NCBI GenBank assembly: GCA_963703125.1
Contig: OY969790.1
Span: 1,612,001 to 1,676,000, forward strand
Origin: MFD04716-140 sp963703125
GTDB lineage: Bacteria; Bacteroidota; Bacteroidia; Flavobacteriales; Flavobacteriaceae
Direction of reading: 5' to 3'
Length of the DNA stretch: 64,000 nucleotides
Each line of letters starts with the position of its first letter. Within the stretch, counting starts at the first letter, position 1. This document shows, piece by piece, positions 1 to 8,395 of the stretch. A model generated the notes under the pieces. That model was not told the origin of the DNA. It made no database searches and worked only from the letters and a program-made list of their open reading frames with translations. Position numbers and translations under genes: made by a program.

Positions 1-1214
1 AAAGTGTGCGCACCACATTCATTTCCCATTAAAAGCGAATCGCACTGCGAAAAATTACGGGCATTTTCAGCCCTACTGTTCACCTGCACCAATCCCCGGT
101 AACTGTTTTGGGATTTTCCTGCCGAAATACCTTTTGAGATAATCGTACTTTTGGTATTTTTTCCGAGATGGATCATCTTGGTTCCGGTATCGGCCTGCTG
201 GTAATTATTGGTCACTGCAATGGAATAAAATTCCCCAATTGAATTGTCACCTTTCAAGATACAGGAAGGATATTTCCAAGTTACGGCCGAACCTGTTTCG
301 ACTTGGGTCCAAGAAATTTTGGCATTCTTTTCGCACAACCCGCGTTTGGTTACGAAGTTGTAAACTCCACCTTTTCCTTCCTTGTCTCCTGGGAACCAAT
401 TTTGTACCGTTGAGTATTTTATTTCTGAATTATCAAGTGCAATGAGTTCAACCACAGCGGCGTGCAATTGATTCTCATCACGTGATGGTGCCGTGCAACC
501 CTCCAAATAGCTAACATAACTGCCTTCATCGGCAATTACCAAGGTCCGTTCAAATTGTCCGGTTCCTGCCTGATTTATTCTAAAATATGTGGAAAGTTCC
601 ATTGGACAACGAACGCCTTTTGGGATATAACAAAAACTGCCGTCGGAAAATACCGCTGAATTTAAAGCCGCATAGAAATTATCTTTTTGGGGGACAACGG
701 ATCCCATATACTTTTTGACCAGTTCAGGATGTTCGCGGATTGCCTCTGAAATGGAACAAAATATAATGCCCTTTTCGGCCAAGGTCTTTTTAAAGGTAGT
801 GGCCACAGAGACCGAATCCATAACAATATCAACTGCCACCCCGGCCAATTTCTTTTGCTCATCAAGCGAAATGCCCAGTTTTTTAAACGTATCCAACAAC
901 TCTGGATCTACCTCATCCAAACTATCGTATTTGGGTTTGCTATTCGGGGCCGAATAATACGAGATTCCCTGAAAATCAGGTTTTTTATATCGTACGTTGG
1001 CCCATTCGGGCTCAACCATTTCCTTCCAATATTTAAAGGATTCCAATCGCCATAAAGTCATCCATTCCGGCTCCTCCTTCTTCTTGGAAATGGCAATTAC
1101 GATCTCCTCGTTCAATCCGTTGGGAAAAGTGTCCGATTGAATATCCGTATAAAAACCGTATTCGTATTCCTTGGTCTCTAACTCTTTCTTTAATTCCTCT
1201 TCTGTATACGCCAT
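1..1214 (-). CDS. sufB: Fe-S cluster assembly protein SufB (partial, C-terminus beyond window)
   Basis: Scaffold subunit of the cytosolic SufBC2D complex, which builds Fe-S clusters and passes them to apoproteins. Reading leftward from the ATG at 1212-1214 gives an open frame of about 404 codons that leaves the window without a stop. The SufB family is about 480 residues, so roughly the last 80 are missing. Recognisable stretches include IPKGVRCPMELSTYFRIN, the hydrophobic beta-helix core around SYLEGCTAPSRDENQLHAA, and QNSYRGLV near the left edge. It lies 56 bases downstream of sufA on the same strand, the usual start of a flavobacterial suf operon; sufC, sufD and sufS would be expected to the left. 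The assignment is secure; only completeness is unknown. Confidence 0.96.
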   Translation of the reverse strand, partial: MAYTEEELKKELETKEYEYGFYTDIQSDTFPNGLNEEIVIAISKKKEEPEWMTLWRLESFKYWKEMVEPEWANVRYKKPDFQGISYYSAPNSKPKYDSLDEVDPELLDTFKKLGISLDEQKKLAGVAVDIVMDSVSVATTFKKTLAEKGIIFCSISEAIREHPELVKKYMGSVVPQKDNFYAALNSAVFSDGSFCYIPKGVRCPMELSTYFRINQAGTGQFERTLVIADEGSYVSYLEGCTAPSRDENQLHAAVVELIALDNSEIKYSTVQNWFPGDKEGKGGVYNFVTKRGLCEKNAKISWTQVETGSAVTWKYPSCILKGDNSIGEFYSIAVTNNYQQADTGTKMIHLGKNTKSTIISKGISAGKSQNSYRGLVQVNSRAENARNFSQCDSLLMGNECGAHT

Positions 1215-1270
1215 TTTCTTTCTATTTGCCAATTCATCAATTGGGCATCTCTAATTTTAAAATCCTTCGA

Positions 1271-1600
1271 CTACAAAGAGAAGCTTTCTCCACAACCACA
1301 AGTACGCTGTGCATTGGGGTTGTTAAAAACGAATCCCTTTCCGTTGAGTCCGCCCGAATATTCCAAAACCGTCCCGACCAAGTATAAAAAGCTTTTCTTG
1401 TCGACCACTATTCGAACTGCATTGTCTTCAAATAGTTTATCGGATGCCTCAACCTTATTGTCGAATTTCAATTCATAGGACAATCCACTGCAACCGCCGC
1501 TTTTCACTCCTACCCGCACGTAATCTTTGGTGGCATCATAGCCTTCCTCGGTCATAAGACTGATGACGCGCTGCTTAGCCGTTTCTGAAACTTGTATCAT
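1271..1600 (-). CDS. sufA: HesB/IscA-type iron-sulfur carrier (SufA-like)
   Basis: A-type Fe-S carrier of 109 residues, the usual size of the family. It shows the three conserved cluster-ligand cysteines: Cys37 in SGGCSGLSY, and Cys101 and Cys103 in the terminal TCGCGESF. These proteins receive clusters from the SufBCD scaffold and hand them to targets in the cytosol. It is the first gene of the leftward sufA-sufB pair, so co-transcription is likely. The start at 1600 gives the standard N-terminus MIQVSETAKQR. ErpA or IscA are close relatives, but the suf context favours SufA. Confidence 0.93.
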   Translation of the reverse strand: MIQVSETAKQRVISLMTEEGYDATKDYVRVGVKSGGCSGLSYELKFDNKVEASDKLFEDNAVRIVVDKKSFLYLVGTVLEYSGGLNGKGFVFNNPNAQRTCGCGESFSL

Positions 1601-1713
1601 TATTTGTTATGATTCTAAATAGTTTACAAATATACGTCATTAGTAGGGTTTTACCATAAAACCTAACATTATTATAACGTATCGAAGGATAGGGGTTTTC
1701 TATTAAAGGGATT

Positions 1714-2444
1714 TTAGGTTTGCCGACTTTCTCTTTTGATTTTGACAACCATCATATCGGACGCACCTTTTCCTTGTAGATCCGGAAAATCGGAACTTGA
1801 TGTTTATCCGACCAAGAGTGCGCTTTTATCACTTCCCTCAACGGTATCAAAACCGAAATCGATACCCAGCCTTCAAAGGTTTCCTGCAATAAAATATTAC
1901 CAAATGCATTTGTCTTTAAGAGCCAAAGAGTATGACAGCCCTTGCCATTGCTCACCTCGTAGTCAATACGCCCAGAAACGTTGGCCATTAAAACCCCACC
2001 GTAATTGGCTTGCAGCAAGCTGCGAACTCGTTCACCATTATTGGTTATGCCGTAATATTTTCACCACTGAGTATTTTCTTGGGCATCCCAATTTAGTTCA
2101 AAAACTCTCCAATTCCATATCGGGCCGGTGAACCTCCTTTTTTGGCATCCCCATCTGCTCTTGCGAAAGTCATATCCAAAAAAACCGACATAAAGTAACC
2201 GCTATCTTCAATTTGAATACTATCATATAAAAGTTATGACCAGAAAAACCATAACTTTTCCCATTGCAAGGGTATTCCCCTGCCATCCCGTTTTCACGGG
2301 GAGCAGAGAAAGATGTCTCCCCATCTCCTGTAATCGGTGACAAGACATTCTCTTAGTCCATTGTTACCGACTCTTTTTTGGAACAGCCGAACGGTGTTAG
2401 TAGAAAACCGATAAAGGCAAAGCGATTTCCTAATGCTGAAACAT
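1714..2444 (-). pseudogene. Decayed repeat lipoprotein (beta-propeller-like repeats)
   Basis: Read leftward, this stretch keeps fragments of a secreted lipoprotein in all three frames, broken by stops and frameshifts. A lipoprotein-type signal (AFIGFLLTPFGCSKKES) lies near 2420-2350. It is followed by repeat-like pieces SGYFMSVFLDMTFARADGD, NNGERVRSLLQANYGGVL, TLWLLKTNAFGNILLQETF and, in another frame, GSDKSALLVG and SDMMVVKIK. The pattern (D/H)xWLLKxxxxGNIxxxxxFxG matches the roughly 50-residue repeats of a common flavobacterial surface lipoprotein family. The start codon at 2444 is out of frame with the signal. No intact gene is present. The family match is from memory and would need a frameshift-aware search. 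Confidence 0.6.
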
Positions 2445-2575
2445 TTCTTTCCTTTCTATAAAGATACAAATGTAGGATACATGAATTTTGACATTGAATT
2501 CTATATTTTCTGGTGAATTTCCAATATTTAATTTAACTTGAACGCTCTATTTTAAACTTAAAACTTTGTAGTGTT

Positions 2576-4033
2576 ATGTCCAAAAAGAAGATTGCCCTAG
2601 GCAACAAATCTAGAAGAACCTTTATAAAGGGAACAGGCCTTGCCACAGCGGCCTTTATGATTGTTCCAAGACACGTCTTGGGCGGTACAGGCTATGTAGC
2701 TCCTAGTGACAAACTAAATATTGCCGGAATCGGTGTCGGCGGAAAAGGAGAGAGCGATCTAGCAAGCTTTGCGGAAAGCCCGAACGTAAATATCGTTGGC
2801 CTTTGCGATGTAGATGATAGACAAGCGATAAAGTCAAGAGCGTCCTTTCCAAAGGCGAAGTACTATGCGGACTTTAGGGAAATGCTCGACAAAGAAAAAA
2901 ATAATATTGATGCGGTATCGGTTTCTACACCCGATCATAATCATGCCGTGGCGGCTTATAAGGCCATGGAAATGGGTAAACACGTTTATGTTCAAAAACC
3001 ACTTACCCACGACATTTGGGAGGCTAGAATGTTAACAGAAGCTGCCAAAAAGTTTAAAGTTGTTACCCAAATGGGCAACCAAGGTGGTTCTGGGGACGGA
3101 GTTCGTAAAATGAAAGAAATTTATGATTCGGGACTCATCGGTGAAGTACATTCTGTTCAATGCTGGACGAATCGGGCTATTTGGCCACAAGCCTTGGAAA
3201 CACCAACAACCAAGAGCAAAATTCCAAAGGGTTTAAATTGGAACTTATGGTTGGGGACTGCTGAAAACCGGGATTATAACGATGCCTATCTTCCATTCGA
3301 TTGGAGGGGATGGTCAGATTTTGGAACGGGAGCCTTGGGTGATATGGCCTGCCATATTATGGATCCTGTTTACAGAATTCTTCCCATTCTTTATCCTGAC
3401 ACTGTAGAATGCAGTGTTTCAGATGCATTCAAAGGGAAATTCGAAACCGCGAACTATCCAAAAAGTTTCCCTAATTCAAGCAAGATACATCTAAGCTACC
3501 CAAGGACCGATGGTAAAGGCACTATCAAGGTTGCCTGGATGGACGGTGGACTACTCCCTGAAAGACCGGACGAATTAGGTGACGATGAAGCATTGGGAAA
3601 TTGGGATGGTGGTGTACTATTCATCGGTACAAAAGGAAAACTACTTGCCGATTGTTATGGTGCAAATCCAAGATTATTGCCTTTGACTTTGAATGAGCAA
3701 ATTAATCTGAAAGAAACTTTGCCAAGGGTTCCAGAGGGTCATTACCTTCAGTGGGTGAATGCCTGCATGGCAGGTTACGGCAATGCGGAAACAAGCTCTT
3801 CTTTTGACTATGCCGGGCCGTTTACTGAAAGCTTACTTATTGGAAATCTTGCGTTGAAAGCCTATTTTGAAGTGGATCCAAGTTCCGAAAATAAAGGTTT
3901 CTGGGGAGGCGGTTCGCAATTCTATGGAAGAAAACGTCTGCACTGGGATGCTAAGAACATGCAAATAACCAACTTTGATCCAGCCAATAAGTATGTAAAA
4001 CGTACGTACAGGGATGGGTATTCGGTAGGATAG
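2576..4033 (+). CDS. Tat-exported Gfo/Idh/MocA family oxidoreductase
   Basis: NAD(P)-dependent oxidoreductase of 485 residues, probably acting on a sugar, inositol or related polyol; the substrate cannot be read from sequence. The N-terminus has a twin-arginine signal (SRRTFIKGTGLATAAFMIV, residues about 12-30), so the folded protein is probably exported to the periplasm. The Rossmann nucleotide fold follows (IAGIGVGGKGESDL), then the family signature VQKPLTHDIWEA containing the EKP-like lysine motif, and the C-terminal domain with FGTGALGDMACHIMD. This long, Tat-carrying subgroup is typical of Bacteroidota and Planctomycetota. It stands alone, with a strong terminator directly after the stop. 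Confidence 0.9.
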   Translation: MSKKKIALGNKSRRTFIKGTGLATAAFMIVPRHVLGGTGYVAPSDKLNIAGIGVGGKGESDLASFAESPNVNIVGLCDVDDRQAIKSRASFPKAKYYADFREMLDKEKNNIDAVSVSTPDHNHAVAAYKAMEMGKHVYVQKPLTHDIWEARMLTEAAKKFKVVTQMGNQGGSGDGVRKMKEIYDSGLIGEVHSVQCWTNRAIWPQALETPTTKSKIPKGLNWNLWLGTAENRDYNDAYLPFDWRGWSDFGTGALGDMACHIMDPVYRILPILYPDTVECSVSDAFKGKFETANYPKSFPNSSKIHLSYPRTDGKGTIKVAWMDGGLLPERPDELGDDEALGNWDGGVLFIGTKGKLLADCYGANPRLLPLTLNEQINLKETLPRVPEGHYLQWVNACMAGYGNAETSSSFDYAGPFTESLLIGNLALKAYFEVDPSSENKGFWGGGSQFYGRKRLHWDAKNMQITNFDPANKYVKRTYRDGYSVG

Positions 4034-4062
4034 AAATTCCCATTTTCTAAAATTGATACCAA

Positions 4063-4089
4063 ACGGAAGCCATGTGGCTTCCGTTTTTT
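4063..4089 (+). terminator. Rho-independent terminator after the Gfo/Idh/MocA gene
   Basis: A perfect 10-base-pair stem (ACGGAAGCCA / TGGCTTCCGT, loop TG) is followed by six T residues. It begins 29 bases after the oxidoreductase stop and separates it from thiL. Confidence 0.9.
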
Positions 4090-4113
4090 GTTAGGTATGT
4101 TGATTATACTGCT

Positions 4114-4121
4114 TATTTTTG
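4114..4121 (+). promoter_or_regulatory. Possible -7 element for thiL
   Basis: TATTTTTG matches the Bacteroidota -7 consensus TAnnTTTG. A TTG at 4088-4090 could serve as the -33 element, 23 bases upstream, a slightly long spacing. The thiL ATG at 4126 lies only 4 bases after the motif, so the transcript would be nearly leaderless if this promoter is used. This rests on motif matching only. Confidence 0.35.
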
Positions 4122-4125
4122 CCGA

Positions 4126-5166
4126 ATGTTAGAGAACAAAGACCAAAATAAGACCCGTCTGGAGTCCTTGGGAGAATTCGGACTTATTGAACATCTTACA
4201 AGTCAATTTCCCATTTATCATAAATCGACCCTCAAAGGGGTTGGGGATGATGCAGCGGTCATCCATCATAAAAATCCAACGATAATTTCTACGGATCTAT
4301 TGATCGAAGGCGTTCATTTTGACCTAAGCTATATGCCATTGAAGCACTTGGGCTATAAGTCCGTAATGGTAAATTTGTCAGATATATACGCAATGAATGC
4401 ACATGCTTCGCAAATTACAGTGTCCATTGCAGTTTCCAATCGTTTTCCATTGGAAGCTTTAGAAGAATTTTATGCCGGGATTGAGCTAGCATCGGAAAAA
4501 TTTAAGGTAGATTTAGTAGGTGGGGACACAACATCATCAAAAACGGGGATGCTTATAAGCGTTACTGCAATTGGCGAAGCCAAAAAAGAAAAAATCGTTT
4601 ATCGAAATGGTGCAAAACCTCATGACCTTTTAGTGGTATCGGGAGATTTGGGCGCCGCATATATGGGATTTCAGGTTTTGGAACGTGAAAAAGAGGTTTT
4701 TAAAGTCAACCCGAACAATCAGCCTGACCTTGAGCCTTATTCCTATATTGTTGAAAGACAATTAAAGCCAGAAGCCCGTAAGGATATTATTGAGCTATTG
4801 AATAAACTGGAAGTTTTACCGACCTCGATGATCGATATCAGTGACGGACTCTCATCCGAAATCCTCCATTTGTGTAAAAATAGTGCTGTAGGTTGCAATT
4901 TATACGAAGAAAAAATTCCGTTGGATCCCACAGTTATTGCAGCTTGTGAGGAATTTAAAATGGATAGTACCTTAGTTGCCCTAAGTGGCGGTGAAGACTA
5001 TGAATTGTTGTTCACTATAACGCAGAAAGACTTTCCAAAAATAAAGGGAAATCCAAATTTTACGGTTATTGGCCACATGACCGATGCCAGTGAAGGAGCA
5101 AATTTAGTAACTCGGGGTGATAGCAAAATTCCCTTGACAGCACAAGGGTGGAATTCATTCGCATAG
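4126..5166 (+). CDS. thiL: Thiamine-phosphate kinase
   Basis: ThiL phosphorylates thiamine monophosphate with ATP to give thiamine diphosphate, the active cofactor. The start at 4126 gives a 346-residue protein beginning MLENKDQNKTRLESLGEFG, the flavobacterial length. An upstream in-frame ATG at 4072 lies inside the preceding terminator and is unlikely. The AIR-synthase-like fold is clear: GVGDDAAVI (metal and ATP binding), STDLLIEGVHFDL, NLSDIYAMNA, DLVGGDTTSS, MIDISDGLSSE and ALSGGEDYELLFT. It is monocistronic between two other units. Downstream lies a diverged second copy of its last 40 or so codons. Confidence 0.95.
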   Translation: MLENKDQNKTRLESLGEFGLIEHLTSQFPIYHKSTLKGVGDDAAVIHHKNPTIISTDLLIEGVHFDLSYMPLKHLGYKSVMVNLSDIYAMNAHASQITVSIAVSNRFPLEALEEFYAGIELASEKFKVDLVGGDTTSSKTGMLISVTAIGEAKKEKIVYRNGAKPHDLLVVSGDLGAAYMGFQVLEREKEVFKVNPNNQPDLEPYSYIVERQLKPEARKDIIELLNKLEVLPTSMIDISDGLSSEILHLCKNSAVGCNLYEEKIPLDPTVIAACEEFKMDSTLVALSGGEDYELLFTITQKDFPKIKGNPNFTVIGHMTDASEGANLVTRGDSKIPLTAQGWNSFA

Positions 5167-5168
5167 TT

Positions 5169-5303
5169 TATTTCAAATCAATTCAAAAAAAATTCCCAAA
5201 AACTAAGGGCAATCCTAAAGTAACTATTGTGGGGCATACGACAGTTGAAAAAGGTGCTTTCTTAATTTCCAGGAATAAATCAGGGATTCCGACTGCCATT
5301 TAG
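5169..5303 (+). pseudogene. Relic of a second thiL 3' end
   Basis: Starting three bases after the thiL stop, the frame 5169-5303 encodes 44 residues ending in TAG. They align with the thiL C-terminus just upstream. IQKKFPKTKGNPKVTIVGH corresponds to TQKDFPKIKGNPNFTVIGH, the next stretch has AFLISRNKSGIP against NLVTRGDSKIP, and both end soon after. No start codon and no catalytic part is present. The two copies differ too much for a recent tandem duplication. It reads as the leftover tail of a divergent thiL allele whose upstream part was replaced or lost. Not translated as far as can be seen. Confidence 0.75.
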
Positions 5304-5331
5304 GGTCGGAATCCATTTTGCCAAAGCATAA

Positions 5332-5550
5332 TTAAGCAGCTTGTCCTGCCTCTCTATGTCTCTTCTGATAAATATTTTCTAAGGTTTTATTGATATCCTG
5401 AAGTTCAGGAGTCAATGTGGATAGGTTGCCACTTACATCGGTGGTCACTTCTCGGCCACAGTGTATGCATTTGTATTCTTTAATGTGAAGGGTAATTTTT
5501 TTTGATACCGCGTAATGGTGGCCAAAAATGTTGCAAAATACTTTTTTCAT
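5332..5550 (-). CDS. Small zinc-ribbon-like protein, unknown function
   Basis: A 72-residue protein starting MKKVFCNIFGHHYAVSKK. It carries one CxxC pair (YKCIHCGRE) plus an N-terminal Cys and a His-His pair that could complete a metal site. This layout (C-x-FGHH ... CxxCG) resembles small DUF1660-like and phage-associated zinc-ribbon proteins; the match is by eye. The rest is a short helical tail (LTPELQDINKTLENIYQK). A longer in-frame start at 5601 exists but adds residues without family character. It stands alone between thiL and brnQ, so context does not suggest a role. Confidence 0.6.
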   Translation of the reverse strand: MKKVFCNIFGHHYAVSKKITLHIKEYKCIHCGREVTTDVSGNLSTLTPELQDINKTLENIYQKRHREAGQAA

Positions 5551-5863
5551 GATGTAGGTTTTAGGTCGCAGTTTCGGGATTTGGGAAACCCTTTGATGCA
5601 TGCAAAAAATCAGTTCAATTGGTAAAAGTGATTCTATGGAATACTTTGAGTCAACAACGGGCGAATACTGTTTTTTATTGGGTATTCCCCAATTTTTTAT
5701 CTATATTTTCGATGAACTGCATTTTTTTCGATGAACTACCAAATTGTGGGTAGAACAGAAATAGGTCAAAAGCAACTGAAATCCAGGGATCCTAATAAAA
5801 ACCGATTCGTTAAAGGGTTCGAAGTCAAAAAAATCTATCTTTCTAAAATAGAAAAGACTTTCG
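5551..5863. other. Intergenic region with an 11-base direct repeat upstream of brnQ
   Basis: No convincing gene. The 11-mer TTTCGATGAAC occurs three times, at 5707-5717, 5726-5736 and 5859-5869. The last copy contains the brnQ start codon (ATG at 5864). An open frame 5731-5970 overlaps brnQ but has no protein character. Confidence 0.5.
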
Positions 5864-7144
5864 ATGAACAAAACCAAAGAGACCTTTGTAACCGCTTTTG
5901 CCCTTTTCTCCCTTTTCTTTGGTGCCGGAAATTTAATACTTCCCCCATTGCTTGGGTTCAAAGCTGGTGAACTGTGGTGGTTGGTCACCTTGGGGTTCTG
6001 CTTATCCGCCGTGCTCATTCCTATTTTCGGAATCTTGGCACATGCCCGCTTGCAGGGCACCCTGCTTGATTTTGCGAATAAGGTCTCCCCTACTTTCAGT
6101 ATTGTCTATTGTTACATCGTTTACGCAATCTCCATAAGCCTCCCTTCGCCACGGACTGCATCCGTTACGCACGAAATGGCAATTCAACCTTTTTTCGACA
6201 CTCCTTCATTGCTCACAAGTTTGGGTTATTTTACATTGGTTTTCATATTTGTCATCAACCGTTCCAAGATTTTGGATATCATCGGAAAACTCTTGACACC
6301 GGCCATAATCGTTATTCTTTTTGTAATCATCGGCAGCGCAACTTTTTCGTATGATTTCTTATTTGGGGAAACCGTTTTTGGAAGTCCGTTTACAGATGCC
6401 ATCCTTGAAGGCTACCAAACCTTTGATGCCATAGGTGCAGTGGTCGTAGGCGGGGTAATCATCATCTCCATAAATCTAAAAAAGACAGAGGCTTCTTTCG
6501 AAGAAAAGAAACAATTGATTCGCCGAGCAGGTTGGTTGGCAGGTTTTGCCCTGTTCCTTATTTATGCCGGACTCATTTTATCGGGTGCGTTGATGGTCAA
6601 GGAATTTGATGCGGATATTTCGAGAACGGCCCTTTTAAGTGGGCTCAGCCTAAAAACTTTGGGAAATGCCGGCAACCTGTTTTTAAGCATTTTAGTCGCA
6701 TTGGCGTGTTTTACAACGGCGGTGGGAATTGTAACCGGAACTTCCGATTTTGTAAAACACCGCTTTCATGGCTCTCAAAAGGCCTATTTGTATACCGCGA
6801 TTATTGGGAGTGCTCTGGGTGTGGTCATGGGGCAATTTAATGTGGGCTATATCATTGCCGTGGCAATACCGGCCTTAATGTTCATTTACCCCATTACTAT
6901 AATTTTGATTTTATTGAATGTGGTGCCCGAAAGGTTTGCCTCGCCATTGGTGTTTAAAGCGGTCATCATCGCAACTATCCTTTTTAGCATTCCCGACTTT
7001 TTAGGAAGTATTGGGTTTGGCGAGGACATTGCCGATCTTCAATCATATATTCCGCTAAGTACATTTAGTTTGGGATGGGTGCTGCCCGCGGTGGTGGTTT
7101 TTACTATTTCAAATTTATTTATAAAAATTTTTACAAATGAATAA
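5864..7144 (+). CDS. brnQ: Branched-chain amino acid transporter BrnQ
   Basis: Cation-coupled carrier of the LIVCS family that imports leucine, isoleucine and valine through the inner membrane. It has 426 residues, the family length, with about twelve hydrophobic segments. The N-terminal signature is ETFVTAFALFSLFFGAGNLI, and the conserved GYQTFDAIGAVVVGGVII is near residue 190. The start at 5864 gives the standard short cytoplasmic N-terminus MNKTKE. Its last three codons overlap the start of the AbiH-family gene (ATGAATAA, 7137-7144), so the downstream gene is probably translated from the same message. Confidence 0.94.
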   Translation: MNKTKETFVTAFALFSLFFGAGNLILPPLLGFKAGELWWLVTLGFCLSAVLIPIFGILAHARLQGTLLDFANKVSPTFSIVYCYIVYAISISLPSPRTASVTHEMAIQPFFDTPSLLTSLGYFTLVFIFVINRSKILDIIGKLLTPAIIVILFVIIGSATFSYDFLFGETVFGSPFTDAILEGYQTFDAIGAVVVGGVIIISINLKKTEASFEEKKQLIRRAGWLAGFALFLIYAGLILSGALMVKEFDADISRTALLSGLSLKTLGNAGNLFLSILVALACFTTAVGIVTGTSDFVKHRFHGSQKAYLYTAIIGSALGVVMGQFNVGYIIAVAIPALMFIYPITIILILLNVVPERFASPLVFKAVIIATILFSIPDFLGSIGFGEDIADLQSYIPLSTFSLGWVLPAVVVFTISNLFIKIFTNE

Positions 7145-8387
7145 ATTGATAATTGTTGGTAATGGTTTTGATCTAGCACATGGATTGCCAACGTCATACA
7201 AGCATTTTATTGACGATTTTTGGAGGAATTTAAGTTGCAATTATAATTTAGAGCCATATAAATCCATGATTGCTTTTAATACTAAATATTCTGACTTCAT
7301 AGAAAATGTAAAGGCTGAAAACCAAGATGAGTTTACGAATGAGTGTAGGAAGTATACCACCCATTTTCAGGATAACTACAAAAAGCAATTATACATTGAT
7401 TCCTCAAAGATAGAAGACAACGTTTACCAATATTCAAATTCACTATTTAGAAAAATTAATTCTCAAAGTTCATTTTTAAACTGGGTTGATATTGAGAATG
7501 AATATTATCAGGAATTAAAAAGTATAGTCAATAACGTTAGCTGGAATAAATGGACTAAAAAGGAAAATGTCCAAGTTTTAAATAAAGAATTTGACAATAT
7601 TAAAAATCTATTAGAAAACTATCTAAAATCCTGCACTTTAGACAAATATGATTTTCAAAAAGGTAAAATATTAAATTTTGAGCATCTACTTCGTTATTTG
7701 AGAGCTGAGCCATTGTATATTGATGACACCGATGACGAAAAGGACTATCTGAAGGAATTTCCTTTAAGTGACAAGGATGAATTAATCGCATTTGACAAAA
7801 GATTGATTGAGGCCCGGAAGAAAAGTGACCTCAGAAAGTTTATTATTGAAACTCAAAAAGAAACGATATTCTTAAACTTCAATTACACTAATTCCATACA
7901 AGGGTATGTACAAATTATGAATAGTGGAAATTATGGAAATTATTTCAAGGCATCTGAAATTCCAATACATGGCAAATTAAGCTCAATGAATTTTGGTTTT
8001 GGAGATGAAATGGATGATGACTATAAAAATATTGAAAATATAGATGACAATGAATACTTAAAAAATTTTAAATCATTCAAGTATTCACAGAACTCCAATT
8101 ATAAGAATCTCTTAGATTATATTGAAAGTAACAAATTCCAAGTATTCATAATGGGCCATTCATGTGGATTATCGGATAGGACTCTTTTAAATACCATTTT
8201 TGAGCATCAAAATTGTAGATCAATAAAAGTTTTCTATCATAAAAAAGAAGATGGCTCGGATAATTTTACGGAAATCATTCAAAATATCTCAAGGCATTTT
8301 AACGATAAAAAAATGATGCGTTCTAAACTTGTAAATAAGTCGCTTTGTATGCCACTGCCACAGGATATAAGGTTTCAAAAAAAATAA
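7137..8387 (+). CDS. AbiH-family (abortive phage infection) protein
   Basis: 416-residue protein of the bacteriophage abortive infection AbiH family. The hallmark N-terminus MNKLIIVGNGFDLAHGLPTSY (residues 1-21) is present, with the glycine-rich GNGFDLAHG. The second family motif FIMGHSCGLSD is near residue 335. AbiH was first described on lactococcal plasmids as a phage-exclusion gene; its mechanism is not established. The gene begins inside the brnQ stop region (8-base overlap) and ends 8 bases from the convergent pepP stop, so it has no room for its own promoter or terminator. It is visibly richer in A+T than its neighbours, which suggests horizontal acquisition. Confidence 0.88.
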   Translation: MNKLIIVGNGFDLAHGLPTSYKHFIDDFWRNLSCNYNLEPYKSMIAFNTKYSDFIENVKAENQDEFTNECRKYTTHFQDNYKKQLYIDSSKIEDNVYQYSNSLFRKINSQSSFLNWVDIENEYYQELKSIVNNVSWNKWTKKENVQVLNKEFDNIKNLLENYLKSCTLDKYDFQKGKILNFEHLLRYLRAEPLYIDDTDDEKDYLKEFPLSDKDELIAFDKRLIEARKKSDLRKFIIETQKETIFLNFNYTNSIQGYVQIMNSGNYGNYFKASEIPIHGKLSSMNFGFGDEMDDDYKNIENIDDNEYLKNFKSFKYSQNSNYKNLLDYIESNKFQVFIMGHSCGLSDRTLLNTIFEHQNCRSIKVFYHKKEDGSDNFTEIIQNISRHFNDKKMMRSKLVNKSLCMPLPQDIRFQKK

Positions 8388-8395
8388 TAAACAGG

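Noticed and set aside
1752..2018. Intact 88-codon gene on the minus strand
   Set aside because: Its text is the middle of a decayed repeat lipoprotein; the frame ends by frameshift, so it is counted within the pseudogene.
5731..5970. 79-codon frame overlapping the start of brnQ
   Set aside because: No domain or signal; its end lies in another frame of brnQ.
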